From Podocnemis expansa (Eukaryota; Chordata; Testudines; Podocnemididae), in NCBI GenBank assembly GCA_007922195.1, contig ML681963.1, positions 55,397,005 to 55,461,004 on the forward strand: a stretch of DNA of 64,000 nucleotides, written 5' to 3'. The notes under the pieces were generated by a model. It did no database searches. It saw only the letters and a program-made list of their open reading frames with translations, and was not told the origin of the DNA. Position numbers and translations under genes: made by a program. Below, one piece after another: positions 36,575 through 47,640 of the stretch. Position 1 is the stretch's first letter. Each line of letters begins with the position of its first letter.

Positions 36575-37160
36575 TGATGAGAATAGTGCTTAACAATGGT
36601 GGCTGAGAGTTTATCGTGCTGCCATTATGTTTTAACTTGATCTAGGGTTAAGAAGAAAGAAAAGTCAGTCTATCACTTGTGAAATTAATTTTGCAACCCA
36701 GGGAGCCCCCCCCCCCCCCCGCCCCCCTGTGTGTGACTTAATTTATAAATAATCCCACTGAACTCAGCACCACCGCTTGTGCAAATGAAGTTACTCAAGG
36801 GCTTAAGTGGCTGAAGAATTAGAGCCATGATGTGTCCAAATATACACTATGAAACATAATTACAGCAATTGATAATTAAGTCTAATGCACAGAAGATGGG
36901 GAGTGGGGCACATGTTCTAGGCTCCAATGACACCTGAACCAAGCAACCCGCTGAGTCCGATTCCTTACCAAATGCAGCAAGACAGTGTGATGGGAGAGGT
37001 GCTTCCATACTGCTCAGTGCACATCACCTCACGTAAATAACAGAGAGAGTAGGAGTGGAACACAAATGTCCTCAAACCACAAACAAGTCCTTGATGGAGC
37101 AGGGCACACAGCAGCAGGGAAAGACCACTATCCCCAGCACACACTCCTTGTCAGAAAACA
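36575..37160. other. non-coding stretch with a C15 run
   Basis: A C15 homopolymer (36706-36720), then G and C6, is followed by a short TG repeat. A half-copy of the palindromic repeat lies just after it. Nothing else is recognised. Confidence 0.45.
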
Positions 37161-37164
37161 GTAA

Positions 37165-37552
37165 GGCTGTGTTCAGACAAGAGTTTTATTTCAAAACAAC
37201 AGCCATTGTTTCAAAATAAAATTTCTTATGTCCACACGACGTTCTGTTATTTTGAAACAGTAAAACCTCGCTTGAAATTGAAATAGCCATTGTTTCGAAA
37301 TGCCTGTTTTGAAACAACGGTGTTCGGACACGTTGTTTCAAAACAACACCATTGTTTCGAAACAACTGTTTCGAAACAACAGGTCCAAACGGCCTTATTT
37401 CGAAATAACTATTTTGAAATAACAGCTGTTTTAACAGCAGGCTTTCTTTCCCTTAATTCGAATTAACTTATTTTGAAATAAGGACTTTATTTCGAAATAA
37501 CTCATTTCGAAATAACTGATTTTGAAATAACAGTTTACGTGTGAACATAGCC
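37165..37552. mobile_element. palindrome-array MITE copy 3, TSD TAA
   Basis: Length is 388 bp, starting GGCTGTGTTCAGACA and ending TGTGAACATAGCC, flanked by TAA on both sides (37162-37164 and 37553-37555). The interior is a chain of TTATTTTGAAATAA, GTTGTTTCAAAACAAC, TTATTTCGAAATAA and TTAATTCGAATTAA palindromes, with short spacers such as GGTCCAAACGGC. Many cores have decayed from TTCGAA to TTTGAA or TTCAAA. No coding content. Confidence 0.85.
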
Positions 37553-37569
37553 TAACAGTATTACACAGA

Positions 37570-37800
37570 AACCCCAATCAAGGACTGGGCCCCACTGTTC
37601 TAGAGACAGAACCAACATTGCAAGGGACAGTTTCTGCCCCAAAGAGCCTCCAATTTAAACAGATAAAGCCTGTGAGAACAGAAGAATAAATAATTTGCCC
37701 ACTATCACAAAGCATTTCTGTTTGTAGTGCGAGGACTGAAAATCGGGTGCCTTGAGTCCCCAGTCCAGCATGCTACCTACTAGGCAATATTCCTTCTTTC
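37570..37800 (-). repeat. MIR-like SINE (antisense)
   Basis: GGACTGGGCCCCACTGTTCTAGAGACAGAACC...GTTTCTGCCCCAAAGAGCCTCCAATTTAAACAG...AATAATTTGCCCACTATCACAAAGC...CCCAGTCCAGCATGCTACCTACTAGGC gives the complete tail-to-head order of an antisense MIR-type SINE. It starts within about 20 bp of the MITE. Confidence 0.65.
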
Positions 37801-40240
37801 TGACAGCCTGCTTAGCTTGAACCCAACAAAACAGGGAGAAGTGGGAAAGCAAGTCCCAGATGTTCATAGCCAAGTTCTATCACCATTTAGGTCTGTGCCA
37901 TGAACCAATGATATCGATATAATATCAGTAATGGGAAAAGGTCTGATTCTCTTCTGCCTTGCACCTCGTCCTGGGATCCACACCAGTGTGAAGTGTGTGT
38001 AAAAGGTTGTCAGTTCAGAATGGTAGCCTTTTAAATGCACTTGGCACAGATGTGAGAGCACCTGGGGCAGGGAAATGAGAGTCAAGTGCCAGTACACAGC
38101 TGTCAGAGTTTCTATAAATTCTAGTTTTGCACTGTTGTTTCTGCTGTAATAGAGTCTCTACAACACCCTTCATCCTGTAATCCTTTTGCAAAGGACAGGC
38201 TGAATTTTGCCCTCAGTGACCTCTGTCTCACTGAGGATATGGCTCTTCAGACCTACGCACATGGAAAATCTTGCCCATTACTGAAATACAGACATCTCCA
38301 GAGCATCACAGTACACACCAACAGCACAGAGCAGGTTACGACAGAAGCATCAGGAATCCTTTATCCATTTACAATTGCTCTGGAGATTTGGTCTGGGGAA
38401 ATGAACCTTGGGAGACTCTCTAGGGAAAAATGTAGTGTAACCTCTCCAAGGCCATGGATTTACTCTTCCTCCATTAGAGAGAGCCACTAGGAATGCAGTG
38501 CTCCCTGGAACCATACTGGTTCCTTGGTTCAATGCTAAATCAAAATGAAATGCAGCATGAGGGTTCCCCTTGACATCTGCCACCCAAGTACTGACCTGGT
38601 ACAACCCTCTGTAACCCAACAATTGGAGTTAGCAGCCACAAGGGCCAATTTCAATATCAGGGGAGGGAGTTGTCCTTTCAATAATACAACACAAAACTGG
38701 TTTGAGCCCTCAACCAGTCAGTGGAAAATTACATGCCAGGCTCCCACGCGGGTCCAGAAGACGATACTTGCCCTCTTGCAAGCTCAGAGTGTGAGAGAAG
38801 CAATGCAGCATGAATTTGGGAAAACAGCATGAGCAGGATTCACCACCATAAAACCATGAGTAGATCCCCAATGTCCTTTGCCTTGCCTCCCCTCCCCCCA
38901 CACCCCACTTACAATAGACATCCTTGGTTAGTGATGACCCAGAGTTCAAGGGTGCACGTGAGCTGTGGTGAGAGGTGGATTTGCTGGTGTGGGCGAAGGA
39001 TAAAGAAGACACCCTGCTTACCCTGCCAACCACCATAACTGCACTACTCGCCACTTGTTACTCCCCGGGGCGCTCCGCCGCAGGCCATCACCTTCTACTA
39101 CCACCTGCTTCTCAGCTATGACCTCTATGGGTTGGCCTCTGGAGGTTCCCCTGGCTCTGATTCTCAGCTCCCCGTAGCTGTCAGCCCTTAGTGGGTGGAT
39201 CTGAGGACAGAAGCCAGGCAGGTGCAGGGGTGTGCTACCCCACAGTAGAGGAGGGTGGCTCTAGCAAGCATGCAACAAAACAAAAGACTAATTAGCTCTA
39301 TCTTTGAACAGTGGAGAGGCAGGTTAAACCCTGCCTGGGGCTTCTATCGAGGGGTTTTTATTTATGTGTTTCCCTGGGAAAGCTGCATCAGAATATGATG
39401 GCCTGGCATTTTGCTCCGAAAACTCCAAGATCTCTGGCCAGCCTAGTGTCCTCCAGGAGTCGTCAGTTTGTAGGCCAGTCATTGAAAAATCTCCATCTGC
39501 TGCACATGCCCATTTTTGCTCATAGCAGATGATCCCAGGGGAAGGCAACTTGATCAAGAGTTGAACAGGCACAACACCCACTGATTTTGTGGTTTCACAA
39601 CCACACTATTGCTTGAGGTCTATGGGGCTCTAACCACCTGTGAAGCCCTTAAAGGATTCTCCAGAAGGTTCAAGCCCTGAATCTTTGGTGAAAAGTTTCC
39701 AGACCTTTAACAGCACATGAAATTCCAAAAACCCACAAGTACCTCAAGTCCTTGCTTTCTTAAAGGCATTCTCTCTTTTGGAAACCCCTTGTGATCTTCA
39801 GCAAGAAGGAACTTGAGAGGATAGCTCCACAAACTTGCCTTACTACCTTTATGCTTTACTTGGAAGAATTTAAGGGAGTTTGATCTGGTATCAGGCTAGG
39901 ACTAGATTACCAACCACAACCCTGTGTCTCCCACCATCATATTTCATATATAGTAGCTAATACGCTGTCTGCCCAACAGCATTCTTGGTGCATTCCTGCA
40001 ATAAGTACCACGGATTTGCAGTGCTTTATGAAAAATGAAAAGAATGTTTTAAATGAAATTAATTCTTATGAGCCCAACATTTCATAAGAAGCCCTGACTC
40101 GGTTTGGTTTGGCACAGGGCTACTCCAATACTCTGTATTAGACTTACACTAGGGGAAAGGAAAATAAGGGTGTTGCTGTAAATTGAGCTGTACAATGAAC
40201 ATTGTATAGCCATTTGCAAGATCTCAAGGGATTTCATCCT
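37801..40240. other. unique-looking non-coding stretch
   Basis: No gene or bounded element. Overlapping ORFs at 38239-39054 on both strands have no domain. Confidence 0.4.
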
Positions 40241-40244
40241 AATA

Positions 40245-40385
40245 CTAAAACAGAACAAAACAAAAAGCAAAAAACCAACTCCCCCCCAACCACCAAGGGA
40301 GACCTGTGGCACAAGACTAACGAAGTTATTCATCACATGAGCTTTCATGGGAGAAAATCCCACTTGGTCAGAAGCTTGCAAATTG
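40245..40385 (-). mobile_element. Penelope-like element 3' tail (antisense)
   Basis: GACCTGTGGCACAAGACTAACG, CATCACATGAGCTTTCATGG and AGAAAATCCCACTTGGTCAGAAGC are the reverse complement of the PLE tail seen at 58053-58130. The A-rich text before it (about 40245-40285) matches the complement of the T-rich segment near the tail end. Confidence 0.6.
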
Positions 40386-43300
40386 AAAGAAAACAGCATA
40401 TGAAGGAAGGATAAATGCAAAAAAGTATATGTTCAGCAACAGTATCAAAGGTGATCTTTAAAGAACAAAACTGAGAGAACTCTCCATAGAGAACGTACGC
40501 CAGGGAGGACTAAGCAACATTTCAAAATGCACAGTAAGAATAAAAAGGAGCTCTTCTAGTTTCTCCAGGAAGTCCATGCCACAGGAGTGTATAATTTCCC
40601 AGTCAGCCGGCTCAGGAGTTGCTTTGGCAGGGACATGGGCAGGTTTTGTGAAGCAGGGTGGGAAGGAATGAAGAGATTATGGAACCAGACAGTGAGATTA
40701 TGGAACTAATCGTTCTGCCTCACTCCTCACAATTCTTGAATTGGAGATTATAGAAAAAAATCTGCCTTTTACCACAGAGCAGGAGAGGCTGATGCCAAAC
40801 TGCCTGGTTCTTTCTTTTCGGCTTCACTTTCAAAAGCTGCTGAATTAAATAAACCCCAAAATACTCAAATCTTCCAGCTACTTTCTGCTGTCCAGCCTTC
40901 CTCTGCTCCAATGAAAGCTCCAGCATTTCAGGACAAAAATGGCTCACGTTTCATGGCTAGAACTGAGAAAATACTTCACAGCCCTAGTTATGTGATGGAT
41001 TTCGTTCTTATTTTTGAGTTTAGAAATTGCCAACAAGCCAGTGGCCAAGATTTTCAAATTTGTTATTCAAAACTGTGTAGGAACTTCTCCCATGAAGAAC
41101 TGTTGGTCTTCTGAACATTCTTGCTTTGTATGTTTGCAGCTGGAAAGCCACAATAGATGCGATTGGTTACATAAGTCTTGTCTTTTGAGACCGACCCCTT
41201 AGGAGGAGTCTCTTATTTAGCACCCATAACAAGACTGCTGATCACAGTAGTGGTGTAGAAGTACTAGAACAACAGCATTAATGGTTCTTGCAATATTTTA
41301 TATTTGTGTCAATAGCCCAGATGCTCAAATCAAGACTTTTCCACATATCTCAGCTTTCATCACAATCAAAAGCAAGTTACTAATCTGCATAGTTGGAGAA
41401 GAAACTGGAAGTGTGATCTGACCACACTTGACAGCTCAGAGGTGGGACAGCCAAGAGTCCCAAGCTTAATATTAAAGTAAGAACCTCAAGATATGTAAGC
41501 CAATCTCATGATCTTTGGGGGCCTGACTCATCACCTTTGAAGGTCTGGAGTTCGCAACACAATGTAGTGCAGATAAATAATCACAAATGTATCATTGTTC
41601 CTTTTCCCTGAACAGATGATTTACACAATGCAAGGACAAATTTCGTAACTGAAGGTACCTTCAAACTTGTCTTGTTACACATACTTTTAACTAGAAGCCA
41701 GCTTTTCCTGGGAAAAATTGACTCCTGCATCCACTGCCTAAGTCCTCAAAATAAGGTGGCGGTGCGACATGTGATTGCCACATTCTGGCTCTCTGCACGG
41801 GGGCATGAGGTGGAGTTTTGCTTTGCACGTATTCGTGCTATTAAAGTGCAGTTGCTCAAATGTTTGCAAGAAATGAACGGAAAAGAATCTCAAACGCATC
41901 AGAATTTAAAACTCTTTTTGCATTCAAAGATATTTTTGCAGAATTTTTACATCCTCTCTCCATGGTTTGCTCAGCTGCAACCACTGCACTGGTAGCATGT
42001 TGTCTCAAAAGAGATTATTGCTCAGGCCCAGAACTAAAACATTCCCACTACAGCCATGCAAACCTCCCCAGTTTTGCATTACAATGGAGGTTGCAAGCTC
42101 TGATGCATGTGGGGTTCACACACTCTAAACCCCTTCTGGAATTTTATTCTGAGTTTGGGGATGGATCAAAGCCAACATCACAAATTAAAAGCAGTCAGAG
42201 CCACCAAGTTTCATGGCAAAACCACGAGATTTCTATAGGAAGCCATAAAAGTCAGTCCCAGGGTTGCTCAACCTCAGGTAACTTTAAAAACAAACAAACA
42301 AACCTGGGCTGAGGTTTAGCACATGTAGCAAAACCTGCAAGCAGGCATGTTTGCCTTTGGTTTTAAATATCATTGCAGCTATTTCACAGAGAACTGTTCC
42401 CAGCAGGTCCTCTCCTGAGCCATCACTTTACCACAACTCCAATACTTCTTTAAATGGCACATGGACAGACACTAAACATTTGCAAATGTCTGTGATGGTG
42501 ATACCACTGCCTCTCTCCTCAAATGATCCCAGCAGACTTTATAGCCATCAGCTACCCAGGGGTCACCCTCCCTCACCACTGAACTGCAGCCACTTCTGGA
42601 ATGAAACACACAAACTGTTCAAAGGCTCAGGCAACACTACATAGAGGTGCCCACGTTCCCTTATTTTGTAGGCATAGTCCTGATATTCAGAGTTTTGTCT
42701 TGTATAGATGCCTATTATCCTCCTGCCCCACCCCAATTTTTCACACTTGCTATCTGGTCACCCTAACTAAACAGCAATTTAAAACAGGAATTAGAGACAC
42801 ATACATCCTCCAGATGAAAAGTGTAGGAATTATAGTAGGCAAAATAGAACTCTGCTCAAATTTTGGCTAATACCTGGAGATTTTGCAAAAAGCACTGTGA
42901 AGTGTTGCCAGTCAGGGCCTTGGGTCAGGGCCTTGGGTTAACATTTCATGCAAAAGGTGTCACCTCGCAGTAATATCATGCCCTCTTCGCACAACCCTGG
43001 CTATCCTTTTATTGGGTCGCCAGTCAGATCTGAGAACCACTGAACCTGACAGAGATGAACATTACTTACTGTACCAATGCCATTTCCTGCAGCAATAGCA
43101 GGGGAGTTAGAGAAGACCACTGCAGCGCAAGGTGGTCTGGCTACAGGGTCTTGGTCTTCTGTCCAAGGCAAAGAAAAGGCTTATGTGACCAACTCACTTC
43201 AGAAGAAAGTCTGTATTTCTGTTTGCTGCCACTGGCCTATTGTCCTTGGATAAAGACAGAGGTTAAATCTCCTCTGGTTAGCCAGCAATATCTTCTCATT

Positions 43301-44118
43301 CATCTGGAGGAGATTCTAAATAAGACAACCTCTTCTCCCCCCCCCCCTCCGCCGCCATCCTTTAGAATTTAAATCCCTCTCAACTTGGAAAGCAGCAATG
43401 AAATAAAACCTTCTGGAAGAACAATAGAGAAAGTACTTAACTATTTTCAGTATGAGCCGCATGGGAAGTATGGCTAGATCTAGGATTTCTAGGTCAGCTT
43501 TTGAGAAGATTTAACCTACAGAATTCTGCCAGACATTCCTGGGGCCAAATCCTCCTATCAGTTACTTAGGATTTACACTAGGGGCAACTCCAGTGAAGCC
43601 AGTGGGAACTGCAAGTGCTCTGCAGTTATGAATAACCAGAGACATCTGTTTATTACAAGCATATCACTCAGGTTTAAAAATGTTGGTCTTCGCACCTGTG
43701 CATCTTCATTGTACAAAGCATGACACAGGGATGGAAAACAGGGCCAACTGCTAAATTTCCTTCCTCCTATGGATGCTGAGAAGATTACTTGGATCACCTG
43801 GAGAAGCCTGATGTCCCTGGGAAGAAGCTTTGCATACAGGAAAATAAAGACCAACTGGAGACAAGAGAAAGAGGAAAGTCAGACTCGGTGCCTGCTGCTA
43901 GGCCATTGTATCATTGGGAAAACAACTTGAGATTTAACCCTCACTTGGAAAAAACAAACAAGGAAGCTCATTGTTCAGGGAGGCAGCTTCTCCTGTGTTT
44001 TAAATCCATGTAGCCCCCTCAAAGCCAATAGCTCTGCATGGTTAGATGTGAAAGGAAAGGAGGATCAATGGAGACATGCTCATAGAGGTTAGAGTCTAAG
44101 GTCCAGATTTTCAAGGTT
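40386..44118. other. long non-coding stretch
   Basis: No gene is supported. Two frames of 107 and 150 codons at 41672-42312 have no recognised domain. A 13-bp unit TCAGGGCCTTGGG is duplicated in tandem at 42912-42937. A C10 run interrupted by T lies near 43338-43350. About 43545-43610 repeats the ancient 'GGCCAAATCCT...GGATTTACAC' wording seen near 5368. Confidence 0.4.
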
Positions 44119-44121
44119 TTA

Positions 44122-44519
44122 GGGTATGTCTCTGCTTGCAAGTTAGTTCAAATTATGGAGGCTTAATTCAAACTAATTTAGTACCTGTCTACACTAGGCT
44201 TTCATTAGTTTGAACTAAGGAATTCCTCAATCTGAAGTAATGAAAGCTTAATTTGAATTAATAAGACCTACTGGTTAGTTTGAATTAAGCTCTTAGTTCA
44301 ATCCTTAGTTTGACCTAAGGATGATGTAGACAAGGAATAACTCTCAGTTCGAAATTAATAAATTCAAACTAAGGGAAGTTAGCTTGAATTAACAAATTGG
44401 ACTAATTCGAACTAACGTTAGTTCAAACTACTCCACATTGTTAATTTGAATTAATAAGTTCGAATTATTAGTTCGAATTAACAAACTTGAATGAACTTTT
44501 CATAGTGTAGGCATAGCCC
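44122..44519. mobile_element. palindrome-array MITE copy 4 (AGTTCGAACT type)
   Basis: Length is 398 bp, starting GGGTATGTCTCTGC and ending GTAGGCATAGCCC. Flanks are TTA (44119-44121) and TAG (44520-44522), so the duplication is imperfect. The interior consists of TTAGTTCGAACTAA- and TTAATTCGAATTAA-type palindromes and decayed forms (AGTTTGAACTAA, AGTTCAAACTA). It interrupts old repeat text: CCAGATTTTCAAGG to the left and GGGTTTTCACAAGAGCTCAG to the right. Confidence 0.78.
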
Positions 44520-44522
44520 TAG

Positions 44523-45580
44523 TGTTTACAGCCAAGGCTGGGTTTTCACAAGAGCTCAGCTCCCACTTAGGCACCAAAGTATGAGGCAGACAGATTCCCG
44601 AAAGCATTCAGAAGTTGCACCCAACCCACAAAAGTACTGCTGAAAGTGTCACATCCACACAGGAGCTGGGACTTACCAAAGACCAGCCTCCAGTGCTGCA
44701 ACACTTAAGTGCGCACGAAGCAGCATGTCTATCCTGTGCTCACTGCTCAAGAAAGGAGATAATTATTCGTAGATAGTTTCCACATTCTGCTAGTTTTATT
44801 ACTAGCTTGAATAGACAGACCAGTTGTATCTTTTCACAGGGGCACTATTCCTGGGACAGAGTGAGAGGAATCAGAGCCAGCACAGGCTACCAACCGAATG
44901 AAGGAAATTCACGTGCATTGGAGAAATTCTTTACTTGTTAAAAAGTAGCACTTCTGTGGAGCACACACACAAACGCCTCCCTCCTTACCCCCTGGCTCTT
45001 GACTGGATACTTTGGAGTCTCCAACACTCCACAACAGGGAACAGATAGTTTCTTTAGAAATCTCCCCTTTTCTTTCCCTCACTAACCTCCCTGCATAGCA
45101 TACAGGCACCACAACAGAGGTGGACAGGGGGAGGGGGCCACAGAAAGATCCTCGAGTCAGTGTTGGGTATGCATGCAGGTTTGTGTATCAACACAGGACC
45201 AGAATGTTGATCATGGACCGAACACCTTCTGCCTTTTCAATCAGTCAATTTTCTATCCCTTCAGCAGGCAAAGACTGGCTAATGGTTCTCCTCTTTGCCT
45301 GTACAGATTAGGATTGAAAGTGATGTGGAGTTTGGCAAAGGCCGGGAAGGGTTATATAAACAGAAAAGGCTCCCTCCCCATGCCTTTCTGCAGCAATAGA
45401 TACTTTTGGAGCAGTGGGAAAGAAAGTGGGATGGGGGAACACTGAATTTCACTTGTCCTGAACACTATCGTTTTATTGCCCCACCCTGGAGAACTATGAA
45501 GTTGTACTGTTAGTCTGCGGCACAGGAGAATGGAAACTCTGCTGCTTTCCTAGCTGTGGACAAGCTGAAATATGAGAGAC

Positions 45581-45613
<33 letters not shown>

Positions 45614-46380
45614 GTGTGTGTGTGAGAGAGAGAGAACAACCCTTCACGCCCTTTCGTCCAGGGCTAATGTATTTCGCAGGTGACATTCCCCAACATACTG
45701 TTGATGCAATATTCCCCTTGCTATAGGGTTGTCGAGTCACTTTCTGTGTAATTGCAAGGGATGTCAGGAGATAGTACATTGGAAACGTTGTGGCAACAGG
45801 TCCCTATAACCCTCCAGTGCAGACCTTTCTTATGAGAGCATTTGAAACAGGCATTTTTCTCTCTGCATTTTTCTTCCAGTAAAAGGGAATGTTCTATATG
45901 AAAATAAGTACCCATGCTAGAAAAATCACCTGCAAATATCTTCTAATAATCCCCTTATAGATCAATCTGTTTAAACTCCCGTCCCACTAATAGCACTTCT
46001 TAGACGGCTATAAAAGCTGGCCCCTAAGTTCCTTTGGAATGGATTTATAACAAAGCATAAATCCCATAAACCCTGTATAGAACAGTGTGGTGGGATGTTG
46101 GTGCATTCCTAGACGATGTGTCCCACAATCAGCTACCCCACTATAGTCTTGGCAAACTCAGACCAAAACCAAGGGCCCCAAGAGGTGAAATCTGCCATCC
46201 AGGAGAGCCAGATGAGATGACATCTCCTACCCTTGAAGTCAGCCCCCGTATTTTTTGTCACCCTAAGCTGATGCTCCACATGCACTAGACAGATTCATGC
46301 TACAATGGAGCTGCTTGGCACTTCAAGGGAACTCCATCAAAGATATTTAAAAGGCCCCCGTTTTTGTGTAGCTGAGCTTC
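44523..46380. other. non-coding stretch with a compound microsatellite
   Basis: No gene is supported. A TG/AG microsatellite lies at 45576-45634. Confidence 0.45.
45576..45634 (+). repeat. duplicated compound (TG)n(AG)n microsatellite
   Basis: The sequence reads GAGAC-(TG)5-(AG)n-AC, then again AG-(TG)5-(AG)n-AAC. The whole TG-AG block is present twice in tandem, separated by an ACAG-type junction. Confidence 0.85.
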
Positions 46381-46381
46381 T

Positions 46382-46513
46382 CCATAAACAGATTGTTGCC
46401 GTTATAGAACTGGATTAGATTTTATTGTTTCTTGGCTGTGACTGGGGCATGGTAGCTGGGTGGAAGAACATCTCTCTAGTGGTAAGATGAAAACTGCCAG
46501 CTGGTCCCTATCC
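46382..46513 (+). repeat. left arm of a roughly 130-bp inverted repeat pair
   Basis: This arm, with the core GGGGCATGGTAGCTGGGTGG and AGATGAAAACTGCCAGCTGG, is the approximate reverse complement of 47512-47640, at about 80% identity by eye over its whole length. The pair encloses about 1 kb containing a MIR-like fragment and MITE copy 5. It may be the two termini of an unidentified long-TIR element or two opposed copies of one repeat. Confidence 0.7.
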
Positions 46514-46544
46514 TCTGTTTAGTGCAACTGTGCTTTTCAAATAA

Positions 46545-46640
46545 TGTTACAGTGGACCAGTATTAAGTCCATTCTACAGATGAGGAAACTGACTTGGGTC
46601 ATGTCTTGCCTAGAGTCATCAGTAGAACCCAAACGTCCTG
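46545..46640 (-). repeat. MIR-like SINE fragment (antisense)
   Basis: CCATTCTACAGATGAGGAAACTGACTTGGGTCATGTCTTGCCTAGAGTCATCAGTAGAACCC is the antisense MIR core. Confidence 0.6.
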
Positions 46641-47007
46641 TCTACAACTCTAATAAGCATGTCGCCCCACTGCCAACAGGGACCCCATTAAAATGAGGAC
46701 TTCTGTGTGCCATAAACTGACTGACTGTCCTCCTGCTTGGAACACAATTATTGGCCAAGTTACCCCCAAGTGTCAGCACAATTCATTCATCACATGCAGG
46801 CACATGCACTACACAGGGAAGAAGTCCCCTGTTAAATAATTTTCTTCTGTAGCAATAGGCATTGCTCACTGCCAGAGGCATGCTATGGGGCTGGAGGAAC
46901 CAATGGGTTACTCAAGCACTACAAATCCTAGTTGTTACCTGTCCTTCCATCTCCAGCCATGAAAGGTCTGGTAGAAATCCCCATAGGCTCCTTCTCTTGG
47001 GCTTTTA

Positions 47008-47419
47008 GGCTATGTCTACATTAGTAAGCTTAGTTCGGACTTGCTTAGTATGAACTAAGCAGTGCCCAGTTAGTTTGAACTAACCACTGCTTTTTAGTTT
47101 GAACTAACTTTTTAGTTCAAACTAGCTGCCCTTTTCTTAGTTCGAACTTTTTAGTTTGAACTAAAAAACATGGCTAATTCAAACTAACCACTTAGTTTGA
47201 ACTAAAAAATGCAGCTAGTTCAAACTAACCACTTAGTTTAAATTAGCATGGGTACATTGTGCTAATTCAAACTAAAGTTCATACCAAGTTCAAACTAAGC
47301 AGTTAGTTCAAACTAACTGTTCAAACTAACTAGTTCAAACTAAGCTTTTTAGTTCAAACTAGGCAAAGCCTAGTGTAGACTGGGACCAAATTAGTCCAGG
47401 TTAATTTGTAGGCATAGCC
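47008..47419. mobile_element. palindrome-array MITE copy 5 (AGTTTGAACT type), TSD TTA
   Basis: Length is 412 bp, starting GGCTATGTCTACATT and ending TTTGTAGGCATAGCC, flanked by TTA on both sides (47005-47007 and 47420-47422). The interior is almost wholly AGTTTGAACTAA, AGTTCAAACTAA and one intact AGTTCGAAC core, in both orientations, with spacers such as GCATGGGTACATTG. No coding content. Confidence 0.85.
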
Positions 47420-47511
47420 TTAGAGTCTGATACCAGTTGGAGGACCAATAGCTCTAGAAACCCTTACACTCATTATTCTGCTTCAAAATCCAATTGTTAA
47501 ATAGAACCTCA

Positions 47512-47640
47512 ATAGGAACCAGTTGGTAGTTTTCATCTTACTATGAATGAGATGTTTTTCCACCCAGATACCATGCCCCAATCACATCCAAAGACCAATA
47601 AAACCTAATTCAATTCTATAAGAGCCACAATCTATTTACA
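47512..47640 (-). repeat. right arm of the inverted repeat pair
   Basis: This arm complements 46382-46513; see TAGTTTTCATCTTACTATG and CCACCCAGATACCATGCCCC. Similarity stops on both sides at about the same positions as in the left arm. Confidence 0.7.

Noticed and set aside
41672..42312. Two plus-strand ORFs of 107 and 150 codons
   Set aside because: They overlap in different frames, show no domain, and the surrounding text looks like ordinary non-coding DNA.
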